DNA of 64,000 nucleotides from an uncultured Myxococcales bacterium (lineage in GTDB: Bacteria > Myxococcota_A > UBA9042 > DTJE01), in contig CAIOFV010000061.1 of assembly GCA_903857665.1 (NCBI GenBank), positions 146,557 through 210,556 of the forward strand, read 5' to 3'. Shown in pieces: positions 8,464 to 16,672 of this stretch. Both the position numbers and the translations under genes were made by a program. Under the pieces are notes generated by a model that was not told the DNA's origin, ran no database searches, and saw only the letters and a list, made by a program, of their open reading frames with translations. Positions within the stretch are counted from its first letter, which is position 1. Every line of letters begins with the position of its first letter.

Positions 8464-9336
8464 CTACAGCCCCCTTCTCCACTCCGGTCGCAGCAGGTTT
8501 TCGTCGTGCGTTTCCAGCACCCGGTCCACCAGCGCCAGCAGCCGTGCCTTGTCGGCGGGCAGGTCCCCGGTCAGCGGCAGGAAGTTCGACGCGTGGTTCG
8601 CCGAGAATCGCGCGTTCGTCACCTCCAGCCCCGCCAGGATGGTCCTCAGTTCCAGCAGCATCCCCCACGAATCCGGCAGTTCGAACTGGCCCCGGTCCTG
8701 CCGCAGCGCGATGGCCGTCCCCGGCACCACCATCAGCGTCAGCAGACCCACGTAGTCCGGGTCCATCGCGGTCAGCGCCTCGGCGGTCCCCTTCGCGTGG
8801 TCCTCGGTCAGTTCCGTCCCGCCCAGGCCCAGCAGCGCCATCACCGAGTGCTTCACGCCCGACGCCTTCATCACCCGGCGCACCTCGGCCATTTCGTCGC
8901 GCGTCACCGGCTTGCCCACGCGTTCCAGCACCGCCGCCGAGCCGCTTTCGATGCCGTGGTAGACGATGCCCAGGCCCAGCCCGTGCAGCCTCGCCAGGTC
9001 GTCCGCGCCCTTCCCCAGGATGGACTGCGCGTCCCCGTACACGCCCACGCGCCGGATCCAGGGCAGCCGTTCCCGCACCGCTGCCAGCACGTCGGCCAGC
9101 AGGTCCGTCGGCGCCGCCAGCGCGTCCCCGTCCAGCAGGAACGCCCTCTGCAGCATCGGCCAGGCCCTCGCCTCCTCGATATCCTTCAGGATTCCGGGCA
9201 GGTCCAGCACCTCGAACTTCTTGGTCCGGTACATCGCGCAGAACGCGCACCGGTTGTGGCTGCAGCCCACGGTCACCGGCAGCAGCAGGCTTTCGGCCTC
9301 GCTGGGCGGTCGGAACACCGGCTCGGTCCATCTCAC
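8464..9336 (-). CDS. Radical SAM protein
   Basis: 290-residue radical S-adenosylmethionine enzyme. The cluster-binding cysteines are in GCSHNRCAFC (C25, C30, C33). The first spacing is four residues rather than the classical three, a variant seen in a COG1032-like radical SAM subfamily with the GCxxNxCxFCxMYR pattern. The TIM-barrel follows, with LLDGDA, GVYGDAQSI, a GIESGS motif for SAM binding and VVPGT. No B12-binding or auxiliary-cluster domain is present. The ATG at 9336 follows GGGGTGAG, a good ribosome site. The reaction cannot be predicted. It precedes the uridine-kinase fusion on the same strand and may be co-transcribed. Confidence 0.85.
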   Translation of the reverse strand: MRWTEPVFRPPSEAESLLLPVTVGCSHNRCAFCAMYRTKKFEVLDLPGILKDIEEARAWPMLQRAFLLDGDALAAPTDLLADVLAAVRERLPWIRRVGVYGDAQSILGKGADDLARLHGLGLGIVYHGIESGSAAVLERVGKPVTRDEMAEVRRVMKASGVKHSVMALLGLGGTELTEDHAKGTAEALTAMDPDYVGLLTLMVVPGTAIALRQDRGQFELPDSWGMLLELRTILAGLEVTNARFSANHASNFLPLTGDLPADKARLLALVDRVLETHDENLLRPEWRRGL

Positions 9337-9404
9337 CCCGATCCTCCACGCATCGATCGCCCAATCCTACCGCACCCGCGGCCCGATCCTCCACGCAATA
9401 GCCA

Positions 9405-9433
9405 TTGACAACCCAACCCCTGCCGGGCATACT
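9405..9433 (+). promoter_or_regulatory. Sigma-70-type promoter of the initiator tRNA gene
   Basis: A perfect -35 hexamer TTGACA (9405-9410) is separated by 17 bases from CATACT (9428-9433), a four-of-six match to the -10 consensus. The predicted start is near 9440, 30 bases before the tRNA. Confidence 0.7.
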
Positions 9434-9469
9434 GCTCAGGCATTTGGCGATCCCACCTGGATCGACTGT

Positions 9470-9546
9470 TGCGGGGTGGAGCAGTCCGGAAGCTCGTCGG
9501 GCTCATAACCCGAAGGTCGCTGGTTCAAATCCAGCCCCCGCTACCA
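9470..9546 (+). tRNA. Initiator tRNA-fMet (anticodon CAT), CCA encoded
   Basis: A 77-base cloverleaf can be folded by eye. The acceptor stem pairs bases 2-7 (GCGGGG) with 66-71 (CCCCGC). The D stem is GAGC/GCTC, the anticodon stem is TCGGG/CCCGA around loop CTCATAA, and the T arm is GCTGG-TTCAAAT-CCAGC. Initiator identity rests on three features: an unpaired 1-72 position (here T1 opposite T72), three consecutive G-C pairs in the anticodon stem, and the A11:T24 pair in the D stem. The 3' CCA is encoded. The gene has its own promoter and a terminator 15 bases downstream. Confidence 0.96.
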
Positions 9547-9560
9547 AGCAAACCAACGTG

Positions 9561-9588
9561 ACGCCTCCTTCGGGAGGCGTTTTCGTTT
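9561..9588 (+). terminator. Rho-independent terminator after tRNA-fMet
   Basis: Perfect 8-bp stem ACGCCTCC/GGAGGCGT closed by a TTCG tetraloop (9561-9580), followed by a T-rich run (TTTCGTTT). It lies 15 bases after the encoded CCA end. Confidence 0.9.
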
Positions 9589-9635
9589 CCAGGCCCGCGA
9601 TTCGTGGGCCGCAGGGCGCCCGCAGACGCCGCGCT

Positions 9636-9711
9636 ACTTCCAAAACGGTCGTCAGATTGCTACCTTCCCCGCCGGGCGGGGCGGTCCCGCGAGTGAATGG
9701 GGGCGCGGATG
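9636..9711 (+). promoter_or_regulatory. Conserved promoter/leader element, copy A
   Basis: A 76-base segment ending in the ATG of the DUF4395 gene. It matches a second copy at 28103-28178 at about 58 of 76 positions with no gaps. Shared blocks are CTTCC, CGGTCGTC, TTGCTACC, CCGGGCGGGGCG and GGGGGCG-n-GGATG. A plausible reading is -35 CTTCCA, an 18-base spacer, -10 TACCTT (9661-9666), a small GC hairpin and a ribosome site. The function is inferred from conservation and position. Confidence 0.45.
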
Positions 9712-10254
9712 TCCATGATCACCTTCGGCGACTTCAGTGCGGAGCACGGCTACAACATCCTGGACGAGCGGGTCATGCGGGGCAGCGCGGGCCTCATGCT
9801 GCTGGTCGGGGTCGCGGCCTTCATCAACGGGTTCATCGTCAAGAACTACGCGGTCCTGCCCTGGCTGTCCGGATTCCTGGTGGCGAACTTCATGGTCGGC
9901 ATCTTCGTGAACCCGAAGTTCTCGCCGACCGTCTTCCTGGCCCGCCTGTTCGTGTTCAGGCAGAGCCCCCTGCCCATCGGCGCCATCCAGAAGAAGTTCG
10001 CCTGGAGCCTGGGGTTGACCCTGACCTCGTCCATCTTCGCCCTGTCGCTGCTGCTGGTGAACGACGCCTCGTGGTTCGAGCCGGTCTGCATGCTGTGCCT
10101 GACCTGCCTCCTGTTCCTGTTCCTCGAGACGGCCTTCGGCATCTGCGTCGGGTGTCAGATCTACTTCCTGGCGATCCGGCTGAAGCTGGTCAAGCCTCCC
10201 GCCGTGCGCCCGAACTGCATGGGGAATTCGTGCGCCCCCTCCCCGCCCGAGTGA
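9709..10254 (+). CDS. DUF4395 integral membrane protein
   Basis: 181-residue membrane protein. The start at 9709 is preferred over an ATG four codons earlier because it follows GGGGGCG and the same GGGGGCG-n-GGATG end is conserved in the duplicated leader. Features: an N-terminal DERVMRGSAGLMLLVGV helix, a second helix pair around residues 35-65, a WSLGLTLTSSIFALSLLLV helix, then CMLCLTCLLFLFLETAFGIC and VGCQIYF. The Cys-rich C-x-x-C and G-x-C-x-G-C pattern near the last helix is typical of DUF4395, a family sometimes associated with sulfur or thiosulfate handling. The cysteines could bind metal or persulfide, which is inference. Function unknown. Confidence 0.8.
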   Translation: MSMITFGDFSAEHGYNILDERVMRGSAGLMLLVGVAAFINGFIVKNYAVLPWLSGFLVANFMVGIFVNPKFSPTVFLARLFVFRQSPLPIGAIQKKFAWSLGLTLTSSIFALSLLLVNDASWFEPVCMLCLTCLLFLFLETAFGICVGCQIYFLAIRLKLVKPPAVRPNCMGNSCAPSPPE

Positions 10255-10319
10255 CCGTTCGCGGGGACCATCACGCCGGAGCGGGTGTCGAAGCCCGCGC
10301 AGGACGCGCAGGAGCAGGT

Positions 10320-11387
10320 GTGGCACCGGATGTTGTCGAACCCGCCGCGAATCCGGCCCTCCCGGGCGGTGACGCGCGTCCGTGGTCGGTTCCGCCGGCC
10401 CTCGTGGTCCGCGGCGTCCGCTTCGACCCCGCGCTCTTCTGCGCACCGATGGCCGGGATCACGCACGCACCGTTCCGCCGCCTGGTGGCCGACTTCGGCG
10501 GGTGCGGAGGGTTCTTTACCGAGATGCTGCCGGCGCGCTGGCTGCTGTCGCAACAGGCGATCCCCTCGCCCGCTGTCCTGCGCCGCCCCCACGAAGGGCC
10601 GGTGGTGTACCAGGTTCTCGTGGGCGATCCGGCCCACGCCGAGCCGGTCGTCCGTCGCCTACTGCCGCTGGAACCCGCGGGAATCGACCTCAACTGCGCC
10701 TGCCCCGCGCCCCTGGCACGTCTGTCCGGCGCGGGCGGCACCCTGTTTTCGGACCGCGAGCGCCTGGCGCGCATCGTCGCGACCGTGCGCGGCGCCTTCC
10801 CGGGCCTGCTGAGCGTCAAGATCCGACTGGGGGACGCTGGCGACGGATGGGAGGAACGGCTTGTGGACCGCCTCCGCCTCTTCGAGGACCTCGGCGTGGA
10901 CCTGATCACGCTCCACCCGCGCTTCGCCCACGAGAAATGGAGGGGGCGGCCCCGCCACGAACTGTACGACGCCGCCACCGCCTGGACCCGCCTGCCGATC
11001 CTGGCCAACGGCGACCTCCAGGACGTGCGGACCGTCGAGGCGAATCCGTCTTCGTGGACGCGCGTCGCGGGCCTCATGCTCGGGCGCATGGCCGCCATCC
11101 AGCCCTGGGTCTTCGCCGCCTGGGGCCGGCCCTTCGACCCGCCGCCGGCCCTCGAGGTATGGGAACGCTTCTGCGCCTACGTTCTCGAGGACTACGGCCC
11201 GCGCAGGGGCTTCTACCGGATCAAGGACTGGGCGCCCTACTACGCCGCCAACTTCCTCTTCAGCCACACCCTGTCCACCATCGGCCGCGGTGCACGCGAC
11301 CTCGACGACCTGCTGACCCGCGCCCGGGACTTCCTGGGGTCCGACCCGGTGCGCGTGCGAACCCCCAGCCTGGAAATCGAGAAGTAG
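10320..11387 (+). CDS. tRNA-dihydrouridine synthase
   Basis: FMN-dependent enzyme that reduces uridines in the tRNA D-loop with NADPH. The frame has no ATG before the conserved core. Candidate starts are GTG at 10320 (after AGGAG, close spacing) or GTG at 10404, which would leave only a dozen residues before the core. I use 10320 with low certainty. Core motifs: LFCAPMAGITHAPFRRL (flavin-binding loop), VVYQVLVGD, GIDLNCACPAPLARL containing the catalytic Cys, VKIRLG, LITLHPR and PILANGDL. The NCACP sequence departs from the usual N-x-GCP but keeps the Cys. The C-terminal helical domain is RIKDWAPYYAANFL onward. It is convergent with the large Cys-repeat lipoprotein. Confidence 0.87.
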   Translation: MAPDVVEPAANPALPGGDARPWSVPPALVVRGVRFDPALFCAPMAGITHAPFRRLVADFGGCGGFFTEMLPARWLLSQQAIPSPAVLRRPHEGPVVYQVLVGDPAHAEPVVRRLLPLEPAGIDLNCACPAPLARLSGAGGTLFSDRERLARIVATVRGAFPGLLSVKIRLGDAGDGWEERLVDRLRLFEDLGVDLITLHPRFAHEKWRGRPRHELYDAATAWTRLPILANGDLQDVRTVEANPSSWTRVAGLMLGRMAAIQPWVFAAWGRPFDPPPALEVWERFCAYVLEDYGPRRGFYRIKDWAPYYAANFLFSHTLSTIGRGARDLDDLLTRARDFLGSDPVRVRTPSLEIEK

Positions 11388-11423
11388 GCCCGACGCGGCC
11401 CGACGAAGTCGCCCGATGTCGCG

Positions 11424-14400
11424 CTACGGCCCGTTGTGGGTGGGGCCCGAGAGGCCGGAAACGCCGCTGCCGCCGCCGGCGCCGCCGGTGCCGAACCGGA
11501 GCGACGACGTCGCGTCCACGCTTGCGGTGGCGCCGTTCAGCGTGACGATCGCGTAGGAGGGGCCGCCCGCGCCGCCGCCGCCCGTCCCGCCCGTGCCGCC
11601 CGTTCCGCCGTGGCCGCCCGCCGAGCCACCGCTGCCGCAGGCGGGCATGCCGAGGACGCAGCTGAAGGTGTGGTACTGGTAGGGGTACGTGCCGCAGATG
11701 CCCCCTTGCTGGCAGGAGTAGTTGGTGCCGCAGGCGGACGAGCCCGCCGCGCCGCTCCCGCCCGCCGCCCCGCTCCCGCCCGAGCCCCCGGTCGAGCCCT
11801 GGCCGCCCTTGCCTGCCTGCAGAGTGCCGCCGGTGATGGTCACGATCGCGTTGGTGCCCGACACCAGCAGCGCCGTCGAGGCGCCCCCGCCGTGGCCCGG
11901 CTTTCCGCCTGGACCGCCCGAGCCGCCGCAGCCACAGCTTCCATTGGATCCGCAGGCCTGCTTGCTGCCGCTCTGGCACTGGATGCCGCACCCGCCGCCA
12001 CCGCAGGTGCCGTAGGTTGCGCAGGATCCCGCGCCGCCGGCCGCGCCCGCGCTGCCGCTCGAGCCGCCGTTGCCCGTGCTTCCGTCGGCGGCCGTGAAGC
12101 CGGACGCGACGAAGGTCCCCTGCGCGCTCGCCGCCGCGCCCGCCCCGCCCGTGCCTCCCGACCCGCCGGTGCCGCAGGCGTAGCTGCTGCACCCCGAGGC
12201 GCTCGATGCGGCGGTGGAGGCGCCGCCGTTTCCCGCGTTGGCGGCGGCCACGCTGACATGGTCCAGGTAGAACGCCGAGTTGTTGCCGCTGACCACCACC
12301 GCGGTGACCGATGCGCCGTCGGAGTCGCTGGACGTCGCCGGGGCCGCCTGCGTCTGGATCGTCATGAACCGGAAGCCGCTGGAATGAACGACGCCGATCG
12401 CCCTCACCGCGTACGAGCCGCCCTGCAGCACCGTGCTGGAAACGTTGGTCGCGGCGTTGCAGTCGCGCGTCCAGCCCGAGGCGCCGACCACCCAGCCCCC
12501 CTGGATGGACACGCCCGCCGGCGCATCGGTCAGGGTGAGGCTTTCGTTGTAGGTGCCCGGCGCGACGTAGACGTTCGGCATTCCCCGCAGCACCGTCGAT
12601 GAAACACCCTTGGCGATCGTCGCGTAGGGACTCGCGAACGAGCCGTCGCCCAGGCTGTCGCTGCCGGTCGAAGCGCTGACGTGCACGCCGATGGCGGCGG
12701 CGGCGACGTACGTGGGGTCGCAGGTGCAGATCGACGACGAGCAGGCTTCCCAGGCAGCGCAGGCCAGGCCACACGCGCCGCAGTTGGCGACGTCGCTGGA
12801 CTCGTCGATGCACAGGCCGCCGCACGTCTGGGTGGGACAGACGCAGCCCCCTCCGGCGCAGGCCGGCGTCGGTTGCCCGCACGGGATGCCGTTTTCCAGC
12901 CAGTCGCCCATCGGGTCGCACCACAGAGGTTGGTCGCCGTTGCAGCCCAGCGCGTCGGGAGTGCACGAGCCCTGGCACGAACCCAGCACGCACGCCTGGT
13001 CCACGCACGCGGCCGGCGTGCCCCAGTTGCCGGTGGCGTCGCAGGTCGCGACGTCGTTGCCGACGCAGGTGGTGTCGCCGGGAGCGCAGCTGCCGACGCA
13101 CGCGCCCAGCACGCACGCCTGGTTCACGCAGGCTACCGGCGTGCCCCAGTTTCCGGCGCCATCGCAGGTCTGCCCGCTGTTGCCCACGCACTGGACGGCC
13201 ATCGGCTCGCAGTTGCCCTGGCAGCGGCCCAGCACGCACGCCTGACCCACGCACGCGGCGGGGTCGCCCCACGCGCCGACGCCGTCGCAGGTCGCGACGC
13301 CGTTGCCGACGCACAGGGTGGCGTTGGGAGCACAACTGCCGACGCACGCGCCGGCGACGCACGCCTGGTCCACGCAGGCGGCCGGGTCGCCCCAGGCACC
13401 GGCGCCATCGCAGGTCTCCACCGCGCTGCCGACGCACCGGGCCGCGCCGGGCGCGCAGCTGCCGACACACGCACCCGCGACACACACCCGGTCCACGCAC
13501 GCGACCGGATCCGCCCAGGCACCGACGCCGTTGCAGGTCTGGACGCCGTTGCCCGAGCACCTCGTCGCCAGCGGCGCGCACGATCCCGAGCAGGCGCCGG
13601 CCACGCATGCCTGGTCCACGCACGCGACCGGGTCGCCCCAGGCACCGGCGCCGTCGCAGGTCGTAACGCCGTTGCCCGAGCACCTCGTCGCCAGCGGCGC
13701 GCAGCTGCCGACACACGCATCCGCGACACACGCCTGGTCCACGCACGCGATCGGGTCGCCCCACCTGCCGCTGGCATCGCAGGTCTGGACGCCATTGCCC
13801 AGGCACCGCGTGACGGCGGGCGAGCACGTGCCCACGCACACGCCATCCTTGCACGCCTGGTCCACGCACGATGCGGGCGCGCCCCAGTTGCCGGCGGCGT
13901 CGCACACCGCGACCGCGTTGCCGACGCACGTCGTTGCGCTGGGCGCGCAGCTGCCCACACAAGCGCCGTAGCGGCAGGCCTGGTTCACGCACGGCACGGG
14001 CGCGCCCAGGTTGCCGGTGTCGTCGCAGGTCTGCACGCCGTTGCCCGAGCACTGGGAGGTCATCGGCGTGCAACTGCCCGTGCACGCCCCGGTCGAGCAG
14101 GCGGAACTGGCGCAGGGGACGGGCACGCTCCACGCACCCGCGTTGGTGCAGGTTTCGACGCCGTTGCCGACACACCGCATCGACGTCGGCGAGCATTCGC
14201 CGACGCACGACCCATCGACGCACGCCTGCCCATCACAGGGGATCGGCGCGCCCCAGTTCCCCGTCCCGTCGCACCGGATGACGCCGTTCTGCACGCACGC
14301 GGTCGCGTCCGGCGGGCACCCGACGTCGGGCCCGGGCACGTCGATCGCGTCCGAGGGCGGCGGACTGTCGGGCTCGAAAATGTCAGTCGCATCCGATGGA

Positions 14401-14747
14401 GAAGGAATGTCGGGCGTCACGATGTCGATGGCATCCGACGGCAACGGGCTGTCGGGCTCGGAAACGTCGCTCGCATCCACCGGCGAAGGAGTGTCAGGCG
14501 CCACGACATCGGTCGCATCCAACAACGAAGGAATGTCAGGCGTCACGACATCGACCACGTCCGCGCGCCAGCCCCCGTCGGGCGTCAGCACATCGACCAG
14601 GTCCGACGTCGGCACCCCGGTGTCCGGATCGCCCTGCAGGTGCGGCGTCGAACCGGACGTCGTGCAGCCCGCAGCCACCAGGATCGCAAGGATCCCGACT
14701 CGCAAGCACCTTCCCGATCGCGGCCGCCCTTCAGAACCGCCCGCCAC
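11424..14747 (-). CDS. Cys-repeat/beta-helix lipoprotein
   Basis: About 1,107 residues if started at GTG 14747 (GGGGA upstream); a TTG at 14705 would give a very short signal peptide. A lipobox ends in LVAAGC. Next comes a linker of 13-14-residue repeats such as DATDVVAPDTPSP. Then follow about eleven 41-residue Cys units with the pattern C-x-GN-x-V-x-TCD-x-x-G-x-WG-x-P-x-x-C and QAC-x-x-G-x-C-x-GSC, and a degenerate last one. A DUF1565-like beta-helix opens with GSDSLGDGSFASPYATI and contains YVAPGTYNESL. The C-terminus is Gly/Ser-rich with loops such as GGHGGTGGTGGTGGGGAGG. Probably a surface-exposed adhesin or structural protein. The ligand is unknown. Confidence 0.75.
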   Translation of the reverse strand: MAGGSEGRPRSGRCLRVGILAILVAAGCTTSGSTPHLQGDPDTGVPTSDLVDVLTPDGGWRADVVDVVTPDIPSLLDATDVVAPDTPSPVDASDVSEPDSPLPSDAIDIVTPDIPSPSDATDIFEPDSPPPSDAIDVPGPDVGCPPDATACVQNGVIRCDGTGNWGAPIPCDGQACVDGSCVGECSPTSMRCVGNGVETCTNAGAWSVPVPCASSACSTGACTGSCTPMTSQCSGNGVQTCDDTGNLGAPVPCVNQACRYGACVGSCAPSATTCVGNAVAVCDAAGNWGAPASCVDQACKDGVCVGTCSPAVTRCLGNGVQTCDASGRWGDPIACVDQACVADACVGSCAPLATRCSGNGVTTCDGAGAWGDPVACVDQACVAGACSGSCAPLATRCSGNGVQTCNGVGAWADPVACVDRVCVAGACVGSCAPGAARCVGSAVETCDGAGAWGDPAACVDQACVAGACVGSCAPNATLCVGNGVATCDGVGAWGDPAACVGQACVLGRCQGNCEPMAVQCVGNSGQTCDGAGNWGTPVACVNQACVLGACVGSCAPGDTTCVGNDVATCDATGNWGTPAACVDQACVLGSCQGSCTPDALGCNGDQPLWCDPMGDWLENGIPCGQPTPACAGGGCVCPTQTCGGLCIDESSDVANCGACGLACAAWEACSSSICTCDPTYVAAAAIGVHVSASTGSDSLGDGSFASPYATIAKGVSSTVLRGMPNVYVAPGTYNESLTLTDAPAGVSIQGGWVVGASGWTRDCNAATNVSSTVLQGGSYAVRAIGVVHSSGFRFMTIQTQAAPATSSDSDGASVTAVVVSGNNSAFYLDHVSVAAANAGNGGASTAASSASGCSSYACGTGGSGGTGGAGAAASAQGTFVASGFTAADGSTGNGGSSGSAGAAGGAGSCATYGTCGGGGCGIQCQSGSKQACGSNGSCGCGGSGGPGGKPGHGGGASTALLVSGTNAIVTITGGTLQAGKGGQGSTGGSGGSGAAGGSGAAGSSACGTNYSCQQGGICGTYPYQYHTFSCVLGMPACGSGGSAGGHGGTGGTGGTGGGGAGGPSYAIVTLNGATASVDATSSLRFGTGGAGGGSGVSGLSGPTHNGP
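12880..14310 (-). repeat. Tandem 123-bp coding repeats (41-residue Cys units)
   Basis: Successive units within the lipoprotein gene are 41 codons long. Each encodes a C-x-GN-x-V-x-TCD, WG-x-P and QAC-x-x-G-C-x-GSC pattern. Eleven recognisable units and one degenerate unit are present; boundaries are approximate. The conserved Trp-Gly and six Cys per unit suggest disulfide-bonded modules. Confidence 0.75.
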
Positions 14748-14850
14748 GGCAAATCCCCGTAAGACCACGTCATGTTGCCTGCCCGGATCCGCCTCGTCAA
14801 GCAGCGCGCTTTCGGACCGAGTTTCACGGTCCGACGACCGCCCGGAGCGA

Positions 14851-15120
14851 CGCGACAAGGCGGGGAACTGCGTCTGCCCCTCGGGCACGCAGGAGTGCGG
14901 CGACTACTGCAGCGGCACCGGGACCACCTGCCAGGGCGGCCGGTGCGTGAAGCCGTCGTCGGGCGGGGGCGACTGCCCGACCGTCACCTTCGAGTCGTGC
15001 TGCGGCAGCGACGGCACCGCGACCCTCATGTGCGAAATTTCGACGCAGTGCTGGTGCCCGGGGACGTCGAAGGAGGCTGGGGCCGCCAGCCCGACGACCC
15101 ACCACTGCAGTTGCCGGTGA
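14851..15120 (+). pseudogene. Cys-rich gene fragment, start missing
   Basis: This frame encodes a convincing Cys-rich tail: NCVCPSGTQECGDYC, GTTCQGGRCVKP, VTFESCCGSDGTATLMC, STQCWCPG and a final HHCSCR before the stop. The pattern resembles the C-terminal Cys-rich tails of the window's lipoproteins; the 58192-60444 protein also ends in C-x-C-x. No ATG, GTG or TTG and no signal peptide precede it in frame. The sequence directly upstream is the promoter region of the divergent lipoprotein gene. I read it as the 3' remnant of a lost lipoprotein gene. A short gene with an unrecognised start is the alternative. Confidence 0.4.
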
Positions 15121-15173
15121 CGCGGGGCCGTTCGGTGGGTGATCGAGGCGCGCTTCCTGGACGATCCGGGTGG

Positions 15174-16376
15174 CTAGTCGACCTGACGCGCCATCGTCAC
15201 GGTCATGTCGATGGTGCAGCGGTTGTCCGCCTGGGCCGCTTCGGCGGGGATGTCATACAGGAACACCTTCGCCGTGCCGGTCGCGGTCCCGGCCGCCCCG
15301 AAGGTGACGACGCTGGTTTCCAGGCTCTTGACGCCCAGCGGGCGATCCTTCAGTTCGCAGGTGACTTCCATGTTCTGCCGGAACGTGCCCATCTGGGTCG
15401 TGCCGTCGGGCAGGTAGTCGCACGTACCCTCGAACTGCAGCGCGTGTGCGGTCCCCGTCGTCTGGACGTGGCCCACGGTGAACCGCGGATCGGCGGCGAC
15501 AACCGTCGCATTGCAGTCGGTCGCGACCGTCGTGGTGGTCACCTTCCAGTTGCCGGAATGGTCGAAGGGCAGCGCGAGCGCGATGTCGCACGCCGGCAGC
15601 GCGCAGGCCGTGGCGGTGTACCACAAGGCGGGCGGCCACGTGCGCGCCATCGCGACGTCCATCTTGATTTCGCAGCGGTTGTCCGCCTGGCTGGCGATCG
15701 CCGGGATGTTGAACAACGCGACGGTCGCGGTGCCGGTCGCCGTTCCGTCGGCCGCGTCGGCCCCGAAGGTGACGACACCGGTTTCCAGGCTCTTGACACC
15801 TTCCGGCCGATCCTGGACCTCGCACGTGATTTCCGTGTCGCCCTTGAACGTGCCCATCTGGGTCGTGCTGGCCGGCAGGTAGTCGCACGTGCCCTTGAAG
15901 TTCAAGGGGTGCTCGCTGCCCGTGTGCTGTGCACCGACGACGAAGCGCGGGTCGGCGGCCTGAACGAGCTCGTTGCAGGTCGTCGACTTCGTGGTGGTCT
16001 TCACGGTCCACAGGCCGGTGTAGTCGAACGGCAGCGCGGCAGCCGTCGCGTTGCAGGCCGGCAGTTGGCACGCCTCTGCGGTGTACCAGGGCTCGGTCGG
16101 AGGCCAGGTCGGCTGGACGGTGTCGCCAGGCACGTCCGGAACGACATCCACCGGAACGTCCACCGGCACGTCCACCGGCACGTCCACCGGAACATCCAGA
16201 CGCACATCAACAGGAACGTCGGCAGGCAGATCGGCCGGCACGTCCGCGACGACGTCCTTCGGGGCGTCCGCCGGGACATCCGCGACATTGTTCGAGCCGC
16301 CACCGCAGCCGAACCCTGCCCCGACGAGCACCGCGACCAGCAACAGCCTCCATCCACACGATTCCATCCGATTCAT
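15174..16376 (-). CDS. Lipoprotein with internally duplicated domain
   Basis: 400 residues from ATG 16376, which follows a run of seven G. The signal peptide ends at a lipobox (VGAGFGC), followed by a Gly stretch and an almost pure DVPVDVPVDVP linker (about residues 45-85). The mature part is two copies of a ~130-residue domain. Each opens with WYT-A-AC-LPAC, has a W-V-TTT-T-CN strand pair, then GTCDYLP-TTQMGTF, V-S-LET-VVTFG, a G-TATGTA strand, and ends with QADNRC-I-M-MAR. Conserved Cys pairs suggest disulfides and the strands suggest a beta-sandwich. I do not recognise the family. The 296 bases upstream to the next gene show no other coding signal. Confidence 0.7.
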   Translation of the reverse strand: MNRMESCGWRLLLVAVLVGAGFGCGGGSNNVADVPADAPKDVVADVPADLPADVPVDVRLDVPVDVPVDVPVDVPVDVVPDVPGDTVQPTWPPTEPWYTAEACQLPACNATAAALPFDYTGLWTVKTTTKSTTCNELVQAADPRFVVGAQHTGSEHPLNFKGTCDYLPASTTQMGTFKGDTEITCEVQDRPEGVKSLETGVVTFGADAADGTATGTATVALFNIPAIASQADNRCEIKMDVAMARTWPPALWYTATACALPACDIALALPFDHSGNWKVTTTTVATDCNATVVAADPRFTVGHVQTTGTAHALQFEGTCDYLPDGTTQMGTFRQNMEVTCELKDRPLGVKSLETSVVTFGAAGTATGTAKVFLYDIPAEAAQADNRCTIDMTVTMARQVD

Positions 16377-16659
16377 TTCCCCCCCCATTCTGGTGAACAT
16401 GCCCGACCGACCGGAACCCCGGGTTCCGGTCCTGAGGTCCCTGCCCGGCCTTCACGCCCGGCGGGGAGCCTGCCCTTGGCTGATCCTTTCGAAGGCATGG
16501 TGGACCGTCATCCCGGGGGGAGCAAGACAAAACCACGTCCGCGCCAGTCAAATCACCGGGGGCAGACGGCATTCGCGACCCGTCGTTCGTCCCCACCCAC
16601 AATCGTTGATGGGCAAGCCATCGCCGGGTTCTCGGCTCGCCCGAGGCGGTTGTGTCGAG

Positions 16660-16672
16660 TAGACTTCCCCCC
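16660..16672 (+). promoter_or_regulatory. Possible -10 element for a leaderless transcript
   Basis: TAGACT (16660-16665) is followed by TCCCCCC and directly by the ATG at 16673. The spacing would place transcription start at the initiation codon. No ribosome site precedes that ATG, which fits leaderless translation. No clear -35 is seen. Confidence 0.35.

Noticed and set aside
5982..9401. Plus-strand frame of about 1,139 codons
   Set aside because: It runs antisense to three well-recognised genes (heparinase-like, TGS-uridine kinase, radical SAM) and is Arg/Pro-rich.
12681..14762. Plus-strand frames over the Cys-repeat lipoprotein
   Set aside because: Repetitive shadows of the minus-strand 41-residue units.
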